Shown here: one piece after another, positions 17,815 to 26,686 of the stretch
Numbering within the stretch: position 1 is the stretch's first letter
Layout of the letters: each line of letters starts with the position of its first letter
Source: an uncultured Ruminococcus sp.
Lineage (GTDB): Bacteria; Bacillota; Clostridia; Oscillospirales; Acutalibacteraceae
Direction: 5' to 3'
NCBI GenBank assembly: GCA_902765855.1
Contig: CACXBF010000007.1
Coordinates: 1 to 64,000, forward strand
Length of the DNA stretch: 64,000 nt
Position numbers and translations under genes: made by a program
The notes under the pieces: generated by a model
Database searches by the model: none
Told to the model about the DNA's origin: nothing
What the model saw: only the letters and a program-made list of their open reading frames with translations

Positions 17815-20090
17815 TTATTCTCACTCCAAATTGAAACTTCACCGCTCTGCGAAATCCTCATACGAATATTATCTTCAAAGCAAGTCGCATAAATTGTATC
17901 ACATATGCTTTCTAAATTGCTATATGGTTCATATACATTTTCATCACTGCAAGAAAGTATAATTTCAGCAGGTCTTAGCAATTCATAATGTTCTGGCAAC
18001 TCACTCATAACACAAATTGCTGAATTAAGCCATTCTTTTGGCATCTCCGAGCAATCTCCACCATTAGGTATAACAAGTATATCAAAATCTCCAGAAAAAG
18101 TAAAATGCGTAAACACTCCGCTTTTTGTTTCTATACTTGTAATTTTATAATCAGGTAAGCTGACATTATTCTGTATATCAGGCTTATATTCAATAATTTT
18201 TCCCTTTGTTTCTGCAAGATTTAATAAATTTTCATCAGCTTTTTTACTATCATATATGCCGATATTATTTACAGAATAATCTTGCAAAATCTCATCAGCA
18301 TTTTTTGAATAGTACGAGCTTGGTTTTGTAATCATAAGATATTCAAATTCAGAAATTCTTCTTGTTTCTAAATATTCAAATAAATCATAAGCCTTACTGC
18401 CGCCATATGTAACCATAGAATTATTTCCGCTTGAACTTACTGCAATATTTATTCCGTTATTACAATCAGCAATATAAACTGAAATTCCTGTCATCATATA
18501 AATGTCATAAACAAGAATCATCAGAACAAGCGTTGCAATTCCGATTATTGCTGTAAATTTCACTGCAAATCTACGATTTTTAAGCTTTCGCACAATAAAA
18601 TAAGCAAAAATCATAATAACCAACCAAAATGGTACAAATGAGTAATTCAGTCTGATAACCGAAAATGGCAGATTCGCAATAGCCTCTGTCCAAAACATAA
18701 TATATTTTGCAATAAACTCACAGACAAACATTATTGGCACTGTCAAAAATGATAGGATTCCGGAAAAACTGAAAAGCACTGCAATTATTCCGCAGGCTAT
18801 CATAATACTTGCCGGATATGAAATCAGCAAATTTGATATGACAGAATAAATCGGAAATTGCTTGAAAACTATAAGCGTTACAGGAAGTGTAAATACAGTC
18901 GCAGAAATTGTCATAGCTATAACTGATACTATCGAGGAAACAAATTTTTCAGCCTTCTTTTTCGGAATAATTCTTCTCAATGAAAATTTCTTAAATCTTC
19001 TTGGCTTTTTCTGTTGCAATCTTTCAAGTATATTTGTTTTAATTCTTTCAGATGCACAGAAAATTCCGAAAGTAGCTCCAACAGACATTAAAAATCCAAA
19101 GTCTGCACAGCTATATGGATTCAAAAGGCATATTACAAGTACAGAAAAGCCTAACGAATTAAATGGTTCGGGACTTCTGAATATCATAAGTCCGATTAAG
19201 AATATTATCTGCATTATTCCTGCTCTGACAACTGTCGGAGAAAATCCTGTAACTGCCATAAATACAAGCAATGCAAAGATTGATAATCCTGCACCAATAC
19301 GCTTTCTACGAAAAATTGCTGCAAAAATCAGCATAAAAAGCTGTGCCACAATCGTTACATGAAATCCGGAAACCGACATTAGATGTGACACACCCGCCGA
19401 GGAAAACATTTCTTTTTCATCGGTTGTAAAGCTATGTTTATCACCGAGCATAACTGCTGTAAGCAAATTTGCACAATCCTGTGGCAAATATTTAGAAATA
19501 ACGCCTTTTATATTTCTTCTAAGCAAAATAAAGTTATAATAAAACGGTTTTTCATAAACCTTTTCAGTCATAACTCCGCTATAATGCTTTATTGCACCTC
19601 GCAAAAAATATCCCTTAGAAATATCATAATTTCCAAAAACAGAATCACCATTTTGATATAGAGAAATTTTGGCATCAAGTTCATCATAAACATCAACATC
19701 ATACAAAACGCTTGAGCTTGCAAGGATTTTAAATCCAGAAAGTTCTGAATTTCTGATTTTCGTAACTTCTAAAGGATAGTAATATTTTCCGTTGCTTTCG
19801 TAAACTTCATCACATACTGTTGCAGTAATTCTCTGTTCTGTACCTGAAAAATCTTCAACAGTTTTCAACTTATGCTCCACGAATGTTGAAAACATAAGCA
19901 TTGAAATAGCTGCAGTTATGAATATAAATGGTAATGCGATTCGTTCACGCAGTTTTTTTACAAAAAGAGATACAACAAACAAAACCGCTAAAGCACCCGA
20001 AATAATATATGCAATATTTGAGCCAACAAATAAAGCGACCATAAGGGCAGCAAGATAAGTAAATCCCAATACTGCAAATGGACGCTTCAT
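17802..20090 (-). CDS. comEC: ComEC/Rec2-type DNA uptake channel with degenerate C-terminal domain
   Basis: Membrane channel for single-stranded DNA in competence. 762 residues. Four hydrophobic helices and an OB-like DUF4131 region (about 60-170) precede the competence domain (about 195-520), with VSGFHVTIVAQLF, FSPTVVRAGIMQ and FGFLMSVGATFG. The C-terminal part (about 535-762) occupies the place of the metallo-beta-lactamase domain. It starts ISVYIADCNNGINI, where DVGQGD is normal, and I see no HxHxDH motif, so the nuclease-like site appears lost. Linked to holA and rnmV as in many Firmicutes. GGAGG lies 6 nt before the ATG. Confidence 0.9.
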   Translation of the reverse strand: MKRPFAVLGFTYLAALMVALFVGSNIAYIISGALAVLFVVSLFVKKLRERIALPFIFITAAISMLMFSTFVEHKLKTVEDFSGTEQRITATVCDEVYESNGKYYYPLEVTKIRNSELSGFKILASSSVLYDVDVYDELDAKISLYQNGDSVFGNYDISKGYFLRGAIKHYSGVMTEKVYEKPFYYNFILLRRNIKGVISKYLPQDCANLLTAVMLGDKHSFTTDEKEMFSSAGVSHLMSVSGFHVTIVAQLFMLIFAAIFRRKRIGAGLSIFALLVFMAVTGFSPTVVRAGIMQIIFLIGLMIFRSPEPFNSLGFSVLVICLLNPYSCADFGFLMSVGATFGIFCASERIKTNILERLQQKKPRRFKKFSLRRIIPKKKAEKFVSSIVSVIAMTISATVFTLPVTLIVFKQFPIYSVISNLLISYPASIMIACGIIAVLFSFSGILSFLTVPIMFVCEFIAKYIMFWTEAIANLPFSVIRLNYSFVPFWLVIMIFAYFIVRKLKNRRFAVKFTAIIGIATLVLMILVYDIYMMTGISVYIADCNNGINIAVSSSGNNSMVTYGGSKAYDLFEYLETRRISEFEYLMITKPSSYYSKNADEILQDYSVNNIGIYDSKKADENLLNLAETKGKIIEYKPDIQNNVSLPDYKITSIETKSGVFTHFTFSGDFDILVIPNGGDCSEMPKEWLNSAICVMSELPEHYELLRPAEIILSCSDENVYEPYSNLESICDTIYATCFEDNIRMRISQSGEVSIWSENNWLS

Positions 20091-20136
20091 AATATTCCTC
20101 CATAAAAATGAATACTTCAGCCCTTAGTATTAAAAA

Positions 20137-20685
20137 TCAATCCAAAATTTCCATCTTAACAAATCTTCTGAACATCTTTCCAAGATATTCGTCAAACATA
20201 TCTGCGTAGTCCTCAGGCTTAATTTTATCGCCTAAGCCAAGCAAATCATAAACAACGCTTGCCTCTCTCAGCTTGCAGTTAAGGTCATGAAAACCGTTCT
20301 TCTCATAAAATTTCTTGCGGTTAATTCTCTCAATATAATTCTCAGCCTTTTCATCTATTTCTTCAATCGCAAGAAAAAGATTTCTACCCTTATACTTTTC
20401 TTTCAATGCACCAAGAACACCACTTCCAAAGCCATTTCCTCTTGCTTTATCATCAATAGCAAGATAAAACAGATATGAAATATCTCTGTAACTCAGCACA
20501 TAGGCAAGACCTACCCATTTATCGCCGCTATACGCCGCCCAAAAGTCTACATTATCCTTTTTTGATTTACGCATAAGCAAGCCAAATGGTGCTTTTTCAT
20601 CGGCAGGAAAAGCCGATTTATAAAGCTTCTTAACGCTTTTATAGTCTGGTAATTTTCTATTAAGTCTTATAAGTTCAATACTCAT
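20137..20685 (-). CDS. GNAT-family N-acetyltransferase
   Basis: 182 residues from the ATG at 20685, which follows the HIT gene stop directly. The GNAT fold shows in WVGLAYVLSY (beta 4), YLFYLAIDDKARGNGFGSGVLGAL (motif A with the R/Q-x-x-G-x-G/A acetyl-CoA loop, here RGNGFG) and NLFLAIEE...NRKKFYEKNGF (motif B, about 112-138). The substrate is unknown. Longer reading frames that begin further upstream run into the HIT gene and are not used. It is cotranscribed with the HIT gene and probably with comEC 46 bp downstream. Confidence 0.85.
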   Translation of the reverse strand: MSIELIRLNRKLPDYKSVKKLYKSAFPADEKAPFGLLMRKSKKDNVDFWAAYSGDKWVGLAYVLSYRDISYLFYLAIDDKARGNGFGSGVLGALKEKYKGRNLFLAIEEIDEKAENYIERINRKKFYEKNGFHDLNCKLREASVVYDLLGLGDKIKPEDYADMFDEYLGKMFRRFVKMEILD

Positions 20686-20686
20686 A

Positions 20687-21070
<384 letters not shown>

Positions 21071-21124
21071 CTAAATTGGTTTTCAAAAACTCACTACCAC
21101 TCAAATATTACACTTATCTAAGAC

Positions 21125-21460
21125 AATTAAAAGTTTTGCTCAAGCCTTTTGCGGTGAGCCGCCGCAGCCAAGACGCGTTCTAACTTTTTTGTTAAATTAT
21201 TGCTTGCTATTCGCGTTGAAGCTATTTATAAATACAATTATTTTAAGCTCGCAGGGTTGAGGGACAGAGTCCCTCATGGGTTTTAAGGGCAACGCCCTTA
21301 ACATTCTTTGCTCCCAAATCGGTGGACAAAGTCCACCGATTAAATTTCTCTTATCAACAACATTAGTCAAAAAGTTGACAAGAGATTTTAAGGCCCTCGC
21401 CCCTAAAACCCACCAAAGGCTTAACCTAAACTTTAAGTTTTTTAGGGCAGTGCGTTAACT
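21125..21460 (+). repeat. Dispersed intergenic repeat mosaic, longest copy
   Basis: Fills the gap between recN and HIT. Parts in order: AATTAAAAGTTTTGCTCAAG (21125-21144); a Gly/Cys-rich hairpin GCGGTGAGCCGCCGC; AGACGC-TTC-AACTTTTTTGTTAAATTA (about 21170-21205), which recurs at 39.92 kb; then three mini-hairpins GAGGGAC-AGA-GTCCCTC, AAGGGC-AAC-GCCCTT and CGGTGGAC-AAA-GTCCACCG (about 21260-21340), which recur in the same order at 51.98-52.06 kb on the other strand. No ORF of note. Confidence 0.75.
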
Positions 21461-21469
21461 AAGCGTAGT

Positions 21470-23140
21470 TTAGATGTTTTCACCAGCTATTAGCATTTCT
21501 TCAGCGTAGTCCAAAGATGCTTTTGTCATCTCAGTACCGCCAATAATTCTTGCAAGTTCCTGTTTTCTTCCCTCATGGTCAAGTTCTTCAACTTTCGTAA
21601 AAGTCTTTTCATCTCTAACGCTTTTAGAAATCTTAAAATGTGAATTTCCCATTGCTGCAATCTGTGCCAAATGAGTTACACAAAGAACCTGTCTACTTTT
21701 TGAAACCTCTCTTAATTTCAAGCCAACCTTTTGTGCGGCACTTCCACTAATACCTGTATCAACCTCATCAAAAATCAGCGTATCAATATCGTCTTTATCT
21801 GAAAGAACATTTTTAACAGCAAGCATCATTCTTGAAAGTTCACCGCCTGACGCTATCTTTGAAATAGGCTTAGGAGGTTCTCCGGGGTTAGTTGAAATAA
21901 GAAATTCAATATTATCACAACCAAGAGAATTAAGCTCGCATTTTTCTTGCACAACAACAAGCTTTACATTCGGCATATCAAGAAAAGCCATTTCCTCACA
22001 AACCTTATTTGCAAATTCTGCTGATGTTGCCTTTCTTTTTTCAGATAAGGCTTTAGCAAGCTTTTCTGCCTCTTTATAAGCCTCATCACATTCTTTTATA
22101 AGATTCTCTCTGTTCTCATCATACATAATGAGAGCATTAAGTTCTTTTTTAGCTTTATCAAGAAAATCAAGCATTTCCTTAATTGTAGAGCCGTATTTTT
22201 TACCGAGAGTGTAAATAAGATCTAGCCTTTCCTCTATATTATCAAGTGAACCGCCATCTGTATCGACTAAATCTGTTAAACCTGTAAGTTCAGAAAGACA
22301 ATCCTCAAGTTCATAAATTGCTGATTCTATTCTTGAATTTATCGGTTCAACCTCGCTCATATATTCTGAAATATCAGAAAGCTGTGAGTTTATCTCTTGC
22401 AAATTTTCAAGAACGCCTGAGCTTTCATCATCGCCATTCATCAAAGCACGAGAAGACATAATGGCCTCGAGAATTTTTTCGCTGTTCTGCAAAACTGATT
22501 TTTGTTCGTTAAGCTCCTCATACTCTCCGTCACGCAAATCTGCATCCTCAAGCTCATCTATCTGATACTTTAAGAGGTCGATTTTTCTTTCTCTTTCGCT
22601 TTCATCAACAGTAGCTTTTTTAAGCTCGGCAGAAAGCTTTTTATATTTCTTATAAATCTCTTGATAGTCTTCAATTTCATTTTCCAAGCCTGCAAGCTTA
22701 TCTATATAGGATATGTGCAGTTCAGGCGACATAAGTTCATAGCTTTCATGCTGACCATGTATATTTATAAGCTGAACTCCGATTTCTTTCAGTGTTGAAA
22801 CTGTTGCAGGTCTGCCGTTTATTCTGCATTTATTCTTGCCGGTCGTACTAATCTCACGCTGAATAAGAAGTTCTCCATCCTCAAGCTCAAAACCCGCCTC
22901 ATCAATAACAGCAAGAGCTTTTTCAGATAAATCTGTAAATTCCGCACTGACAAAAGCTGATGACGCACCTGTACGAATCAATTCTTTAGAGGTTCTATTA
23001 CCCAAAACGGCATTTATAGAATCTATAACAATAGACTTACCCGCACCAGTTTCGCCTGTCATTACATTAAGACCTTTTTTGAAGTCTATGCTTGTTTTTT
23101 CGATAACTGCAATATTTTCAATATATAAATTTGAAAGCAT
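21470..23140 (-). CDS. recN: DNA repair protein RecN
   Basis: SMC-like ATPase of double-strand break repair. 556 residues, normal length. Walker A TGETGAGKSIV (about 29-39), NGRPATVSTLKEIG, a long coiled-coil middle (about 150-370, Glu/Lys/Leu rich), signature SGGELSRMMLA (about 444-454) and Walker B TLIFDEVDTGISG (about 467-479), then CVTHLAQIA. It is the last gene of the tyrS-to-recN array, 12 bp after argR. AGGGGA precedes the ATG. Confidence 0.95.
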   Translation of the reverse strand: MLSNLYIENIAVIEKTSIDFKKGLNVMTGETGAGKSIVIDSINAVLGNRTSKELIRTGASSAFVSAEFTDLSEKALAVIDEAGFELEDGELLIQREISTTGKNKCRINGRPATVSTLKEIGVQLINIHGQHESYELMSPELHISYIDKLAGLENEIEDYQEIYKKYKKLSAELKKATVDESERERKIDLLKYQIDELEDADLRDGEYEELNEQKSVLQNSEKILEAIMSSRALMNGDDESSGVLENLQEINSQLSDISEYMSEVEPINSRIESAIYELEDCLSELTGLTDLVDTDGGSLDNIEERLDLIYTLGKKYGSTIKEMLDFLDKAKKELNALIMYDENRENLIKECDEAYKEAEKLAKALSEKRKATSAEFANKVCEEMAFLDMPNVKLVVVQEKCELNSLGCDNIEFLISTNPGEPPKPISKIASGGELSRMMLAVKNVLSDKDDIDTLIFDEVDTGISGSAAQKVGLKLREVSKSRQVLCVTHLAQIAAMGNSHFKISKSVRDEKTFTKVEELDHEGRKQELARIIGGTEMTKASLDYAEEMLIAGENI

Positions 23141-23151
23141 AAAAATTCCCC

Positions 23152-23613
23152 TTATACCTTACCGGAAGAAATAAATCTCTTCAACTCAGTAACAAGAGCA
23201 AGAGAAGCTTCCTCTCCCCTTGTTGCTATAAATATTGTGTCGTCACCTGCGATTGTTCCTACGACCCCCGGACGATGAACATTATCAAATGCAGCACATA
23301 CCGCCTGTGCCATACCGCTATGTGTTTTTAGCACAACTATATTAAGAGAATAATCAACACTTGTTACAGAGCTTGTAAAAATACTAAGTACCTCTGATGG
23401 AATTATTGGATTTTTCTGTGGTGCAATAGCATATTTGTAGTTTCCGTCACCGGCAGGAATCTTTATAAGTCTGAGTTCCTTAATATCTCTTGAAACAGTA
23501 GCCTGAGTTACATTAAAGCCTTGACCTCTTAATTCATTCAGAAGTTCCTCTTGAGTTTCAATTCTTTTATCCTTTATAAGTTCAAGTATTTTTGTTTGTC
23601 TTCGTGCTTTCAT
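23152..23613 (-). CDS. argR: Arginine repressor / AhrC-type regulator
   Basis: 153 residues, the usual ArgR length. The N-terminal winged helix (about 1-70) has RRQTKILELIKDKRIETQ and VTQATVSRDIKELRLIK (recognition helix, TVSRDIKEL). The C-terminal hexamer/arginine-binding domain has SGMAQAVCAAFD and GTIAGDDTIFIA (about 125-136, the Asp pair that binds arginine). The ATG at 23613 is chosen (GGAATGG upstream). An upstream in-frame ATG at 23646 is not supported by a ribosome site. In Firmicutes argR commonly sits next to recN, as here. Confidence 0.95.
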   Translation of the reverse strand: MKARRQTKILELIKDKRIETQEELLNELRGQGFNVTQATVSRDIKELRLIKIPAGDGNYKYAIAPQKNPIIPSEVLSIFTSSVTSVDYSLNIVVLKTHSGMAQAVCAAFDNVHRPGVVGTIAGDDTIFIATRGEEASLALVTELKRFISSGKV

Positions 23614-23708
23614 CAAATCACCATTCCTTATGGAGTATATCTGCAAACAAGCAGAACTTGGATTAAATTTCTAAAAGCCATTTTTATTGATATTACTTTT
23701 AAATAACA

Positions 23709-24923
23709 TCAATCCCAATATTTATCAATAATTCTTTTAACTGCATCATTTTGGTCTTCACACTTAACAAGATAGTCAATAAAGGCTTTTTCTACATCTT
23801 TATCATTTTTTATAAAACTTAATCGCCTTGCTGCATAAACTTTAAGTTTATATTTAATTCTTTCAGAGTAAGTATTTATACACTTGATTTCGGTTTGTTT
23901 ATCACCTTTAATTAAGACTTTTATAAGTTCGCATAACTCACAGTTGCCATTTTCATATGCATATTCAAGAATAGCCATAAATTCTGCATATTCATATACA
24001 TCAGGATATTGTTTTGCTGAATAAATGTAAATATTCTCCCAATTTCGTTTTATAATAGAACCGTCATTTATATTAAAATCATCATAAGATTTCTTCAATT
24101 TAAATTCAGTTTCATTTGGCAAATATTCGGGAGGAATGTCAGACTTTTTAATTTCTATATCTGAAAAAAGTAGCCTATCATTCAACCAATTATAATTACT
24201 AAATGCAATAATTACAATAGCATTAAGCGGATCCCCAATAATGCTTGCGGCGGCAGCTTTATGATGTCCGTCAATAACCGCACTAAGATATCCAGAAAAA
24301 TTATAAATCAATGCTCTTGGTTTAATTTTTCCCTCTTTATATATTTCCTTATAATATTCTACTCTTTCAGGGTTAAAGCAATCTGTACTTTGCGTAGGAT
24401 AAAGGAATACAGGCTGACCATTCATATAAGCATAATCCATATCAGGCACAAGCACACCGGCAGTTGCAACTTTTTCAGTTGGTTCATTAAAAATCCCCCA
24501 AAAGAAGTCACCCTCTCCGTCTGTCGGAAAGCATACTGCATCTGCAATAACATACAAACCGCTATCAATCAGGGTGAGAATTGGATTTAAAGCATCTATT
24601 GCATATTCAAGTGATACAAAATCCTCATTTAGTACACTGCGAATCTCTTTCAATTCCTGACAATCTGCATTTTCTATTCCATAACCAGTTGCTAAAATTG
24701 AACTGCAAGTCGGACAATATGGGACGTCCATTTTTATTAACGGTACTTTATTTAAGCTCATTTCAGCATAAGAACCATAATTAGGACTTTCACATATTCT
24801 TCTGTTTATTGTCAGCTTTGAGCTTCCTGAAATATACACAAGCTTGGCTTCGTTAATTAGCGGTGTATCTTCTTTAAGTTCCAAATCCTTAATAACTTTC
24901 ACATACTTACCATCTAAATCCAA
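23709..24923 (-). CDS. Unrecognised protein with a ParB/sulfiredoxin-like motif (404 aa)
   Basis: I do not recognise the family. Visible: one CxxC (PYCPTCSSIL, about 67-76); a mixed alpha/beta N-terminal part; and LSAVIDGHHKAAAASIIG (about 204-221) preceded by IKPRALIYNFSGY. The His-His-Lys followed by small residues after a VIDG strand is the pattern of ParB/sulfiredoxin-fold substrate or CTP loops (IDGHHR). The C-terminal 120 residues are helical and Glu/Lys-rich (HEAT- or TPR-like by eye). The start is TTG at 24923, 7 nt after GGGAGG. It stands between nadK and argR, a place where many Clostridia have nothing, so it is likely an insertion into a conserved array. Biochemical role unknown. 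Confidence 0.7.
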   Translation of the reverse strand: MDLDGKYVKVIKDLELKEDTPLINEAKLVYISGSSKLTINRRICESPNYGSYAEMSLNKVPLIKMDVPYCPTCSSILATGYGIENADCQELKEIRSVLNEDFVSLEYAIDALNPILTLIDSGLYVIADAVCFPTDGEGDFFWGIFNEPTEKVATAGVLVPDMDYAYMNGQPVFLYPTQSTDCFNPERVEYYKEIYKEGKIKPRALIYNFSGYLSAVIDGHHKAAAASIIGDPLNAIVIIAFSNYNWLNDRLLFSDIEIKKSDIPPEYLPNETEFKLKKSYDDFNINDGSIIKRNWENIYIYSAKQYPDVYEYAEFMAILEYAYENGNCELCELIKVLIKGDKQTEIKCINTYSERIKYKLKVYAARRLSFIKNDKDVEKAFIDYLVKCEDQNDAVKRIIDKYWD

Positions 24924-24955
24924 CACATCACCTCCCAAAGTTTTAACTTTCGAGA

Positions 24956-25825
24956 TTAAAAATCTCTCTCGGAAAATTTATCCTTCAAAACTCTGTAAAA
25001 GGTCTTGTCTTTAAACAAAATCAACTCTGCATATATTTTCGCAGTAGTTATAACTACTGTATCGTCAGCAGTTATTGGAATTGTAGTTTCACCGTCTATT
25101 GTAAGTGTTAAATCTGTATCCTCTCTTGAAGCTGCATTAACAAGAATTTCAGATAACGGGTTAAATAACACAGGTCTTGAAAATAAAGAATGTGAACAAA
25201 TAGGCGTCATAAGTATGCACGACATAGACGGCTCTATTACAGGACCTCCTGCCGAAAGTGCATAAGCACTTGAGCCCGTCGGTGTTGATACAATAAGACC
25301 ATCTGCACGATAATGACAGATATAGCTTTTTTTAAGCCAGACATCAAGGTCGATAATCTTCGTCATAGAACCACGAGAAATTACCGCATCATTCAAGGCA
25401 AAGAATGATTTGCTCCCACTTTTAGATTTCAGTGTAACCTTTAGCATTTGTCTTTTTTCAACAGTATAATCTCCGGAAAAAAGCCTTTCAAGCATAGGAA
25501 GTTCATTCGGTTCAAGTTCGGCAACAAAACCAAGTCTGCCCATATTTATTCCAAGGAGCGGTTTCTGAAAATTTGCGGCGTGTTTAGCGGCGTGAATTAT
25601 AGTACCGTCACCGCCAATAGTTACAACAGCATCACATTTTTTTACAAGTATTTCATGTGATTCAAAAAAAGCTATATCCTTATCAGAATATTTTTCCGAT
25701 AAGTCGGCTGTCATTAAAATTTCACCACCGAATGATTTAAGAAGTTTTATAGCTTCAAGCGATTCTTCATATGCTCCATTCTTTGTAAGGTTTGGTATCA
25801 AGGCAATTTTTTTTAATGCTCTCAT
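24956..25825 (-). CDS. nadK: NAD kinase
   Basis: Phosphorylates NAD to NADP. 289 residues, normal. The GGDGT motif (TIGGDGTIIHAA, about 69-80) and NMGRLGFVAE (about 94-103) form the NAD/ATP site, with ADGLIVSTPTGSSAYALSAGG (about 171-191) in the C-terminal domain. GGGAGG precedes the ATG. It lies in the array between tlyA and the unknown gene. Confidence 0.95.
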   Translation of the reverse strand: MRALKKIALIPNLTKNGAYEESLEAIKLLKSFGGEILMTADLSEKYSDKDIAFFESHEILVKKCDAVVTIGGDGTIIHAAKHAANFQKPLLGINMGRLGFVAELEPNELPMLERLFSGDYTVEKRQMLKVTLKSKSGSKSFFALNDAVISRGSMTKIIDLDVWLKKSYICHYRADGLIVSTPTGSSAYALSAGGPVIEPSMSCILMTPICSHSLFSRPVLFNPLSEILVNAASREDTDLTLTIDGETTIPITADDTVVITTAKIYAELILFKDKTFYRVLKDKFSERDF

Positions 25826-25876
25826 ACTTACCTCCCAACTGCTTAATCATAAACAGCACAAAATATAAATTTCTGA

Positions 25877-26686
25877 TTATGTTTTATCCAGAGTTGAATG
25901 TGAAAGCTCTGCAAGAGCCTTTATGTCAATACCGTCAACAGCCTTTGGATTATCTGATTTTCTTATGTAAATCAAATATTCTATGTTTCCCTCAGGACCT
26001 TTTATCGGAGAATAATCCAAACCTAATACATCAAAACCGTTTTCAAGACAAAAATTATAAATTTTTTCTATAACCTCAATATGAACGGATATATCTCTTA
26101 CAACGCCTTTTTTGCCAACCTTATCTCTACCCGCCTCAAACTGCGGTTTAATCAAACAAACAGCCTCGGCATTATCTGCAAGAAGATTTCTGACAGGTGG
26201 CAGTACAAGACATAATGAAATAAACGCAACATCAACACTGAAAAATTCAATTTTATCAGGAACTTGTTCTTCGGTAATATATCTGACATTTGTGCGTTCG
26301 AGATTTACAACTCGTTCATCGTTGCGAAGCTTCCAATCAAGCTGACCATAACCTACATCAACGGAATAAACCTTTTTAGCTCCATTTTGCAACATACAAT
26401 CTGTAAATCCACCTGTTGATGCACCAACATCCATAGTAATTTTTCCGTCAAGCTTCAAGTTAAAAGCTTTCATAGCCTTTTCAAGCTTCAGACCACCACG
26501 ACTTACATATTTCAGCTTATTTCCTCTAAGCTCTATTTTTACATCATCGCCATAGGTAGTTCCCGGTTTATCTGCCTTTTGATTATCAGCATAAATCTGT
26601 CCTGCCATAATAAGTGCCTTAGCCTTTTCTCGACTTTCAGCAATGCCGTATTCAACTACAAGTTGGTCAAGTCTTTTCTTTGCCAC
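25877..26686 (-). CDS. tlyA: TlyA-type rRNA 2'-O-methyltransferase (S4 + FtsJ domains)
   Basis: S4 RNA-binding domain (KKRLDQLVVEYGIAESREKAKALIMAGQIY at the start) joined to an FtsJ-like methyltransferase. The latter has DVGASTGGFTDCML (SAM-binding motif I, about 85-98), the K-D-K-E-type residues DVGYGQLDW and FSVDVAFISL, and KPQFEAGRDKVGKKGVVRD. Members methylate 16S and/or 23S rRNA cytidines (hemolysin A/TlyA family). Translation most likely starts at GTG 26686, 5 nt after GGTGAG. This start is inside the end of dxs (20-bp overlap), implying coupling. Confidence 0.92.
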   Translation of the reverse strand: MAKKRLDQLVVEYGIAESREKAKALIMAGQIYADNQKADKPGTTYGDDVKIELRGNKLKYVSRGGLKLEKAMKAFNLKLDGKITMDVGASTGGFTDCMLQNGAKKVYSVDVGYGQLDWKLRNDERVVNLERTNVRYITEEQVPDKIEFFSVDVAFISLCLVLPPVRNLLADNAEAVCLIKPQFEAGRDKVGKKGVVRDISVHIEVIEKIYNFCLENGFDVLGLDYSPIKGPEGNIEYLIYIRKSDNPKAVDGIDIKALAELSHSTLDKT

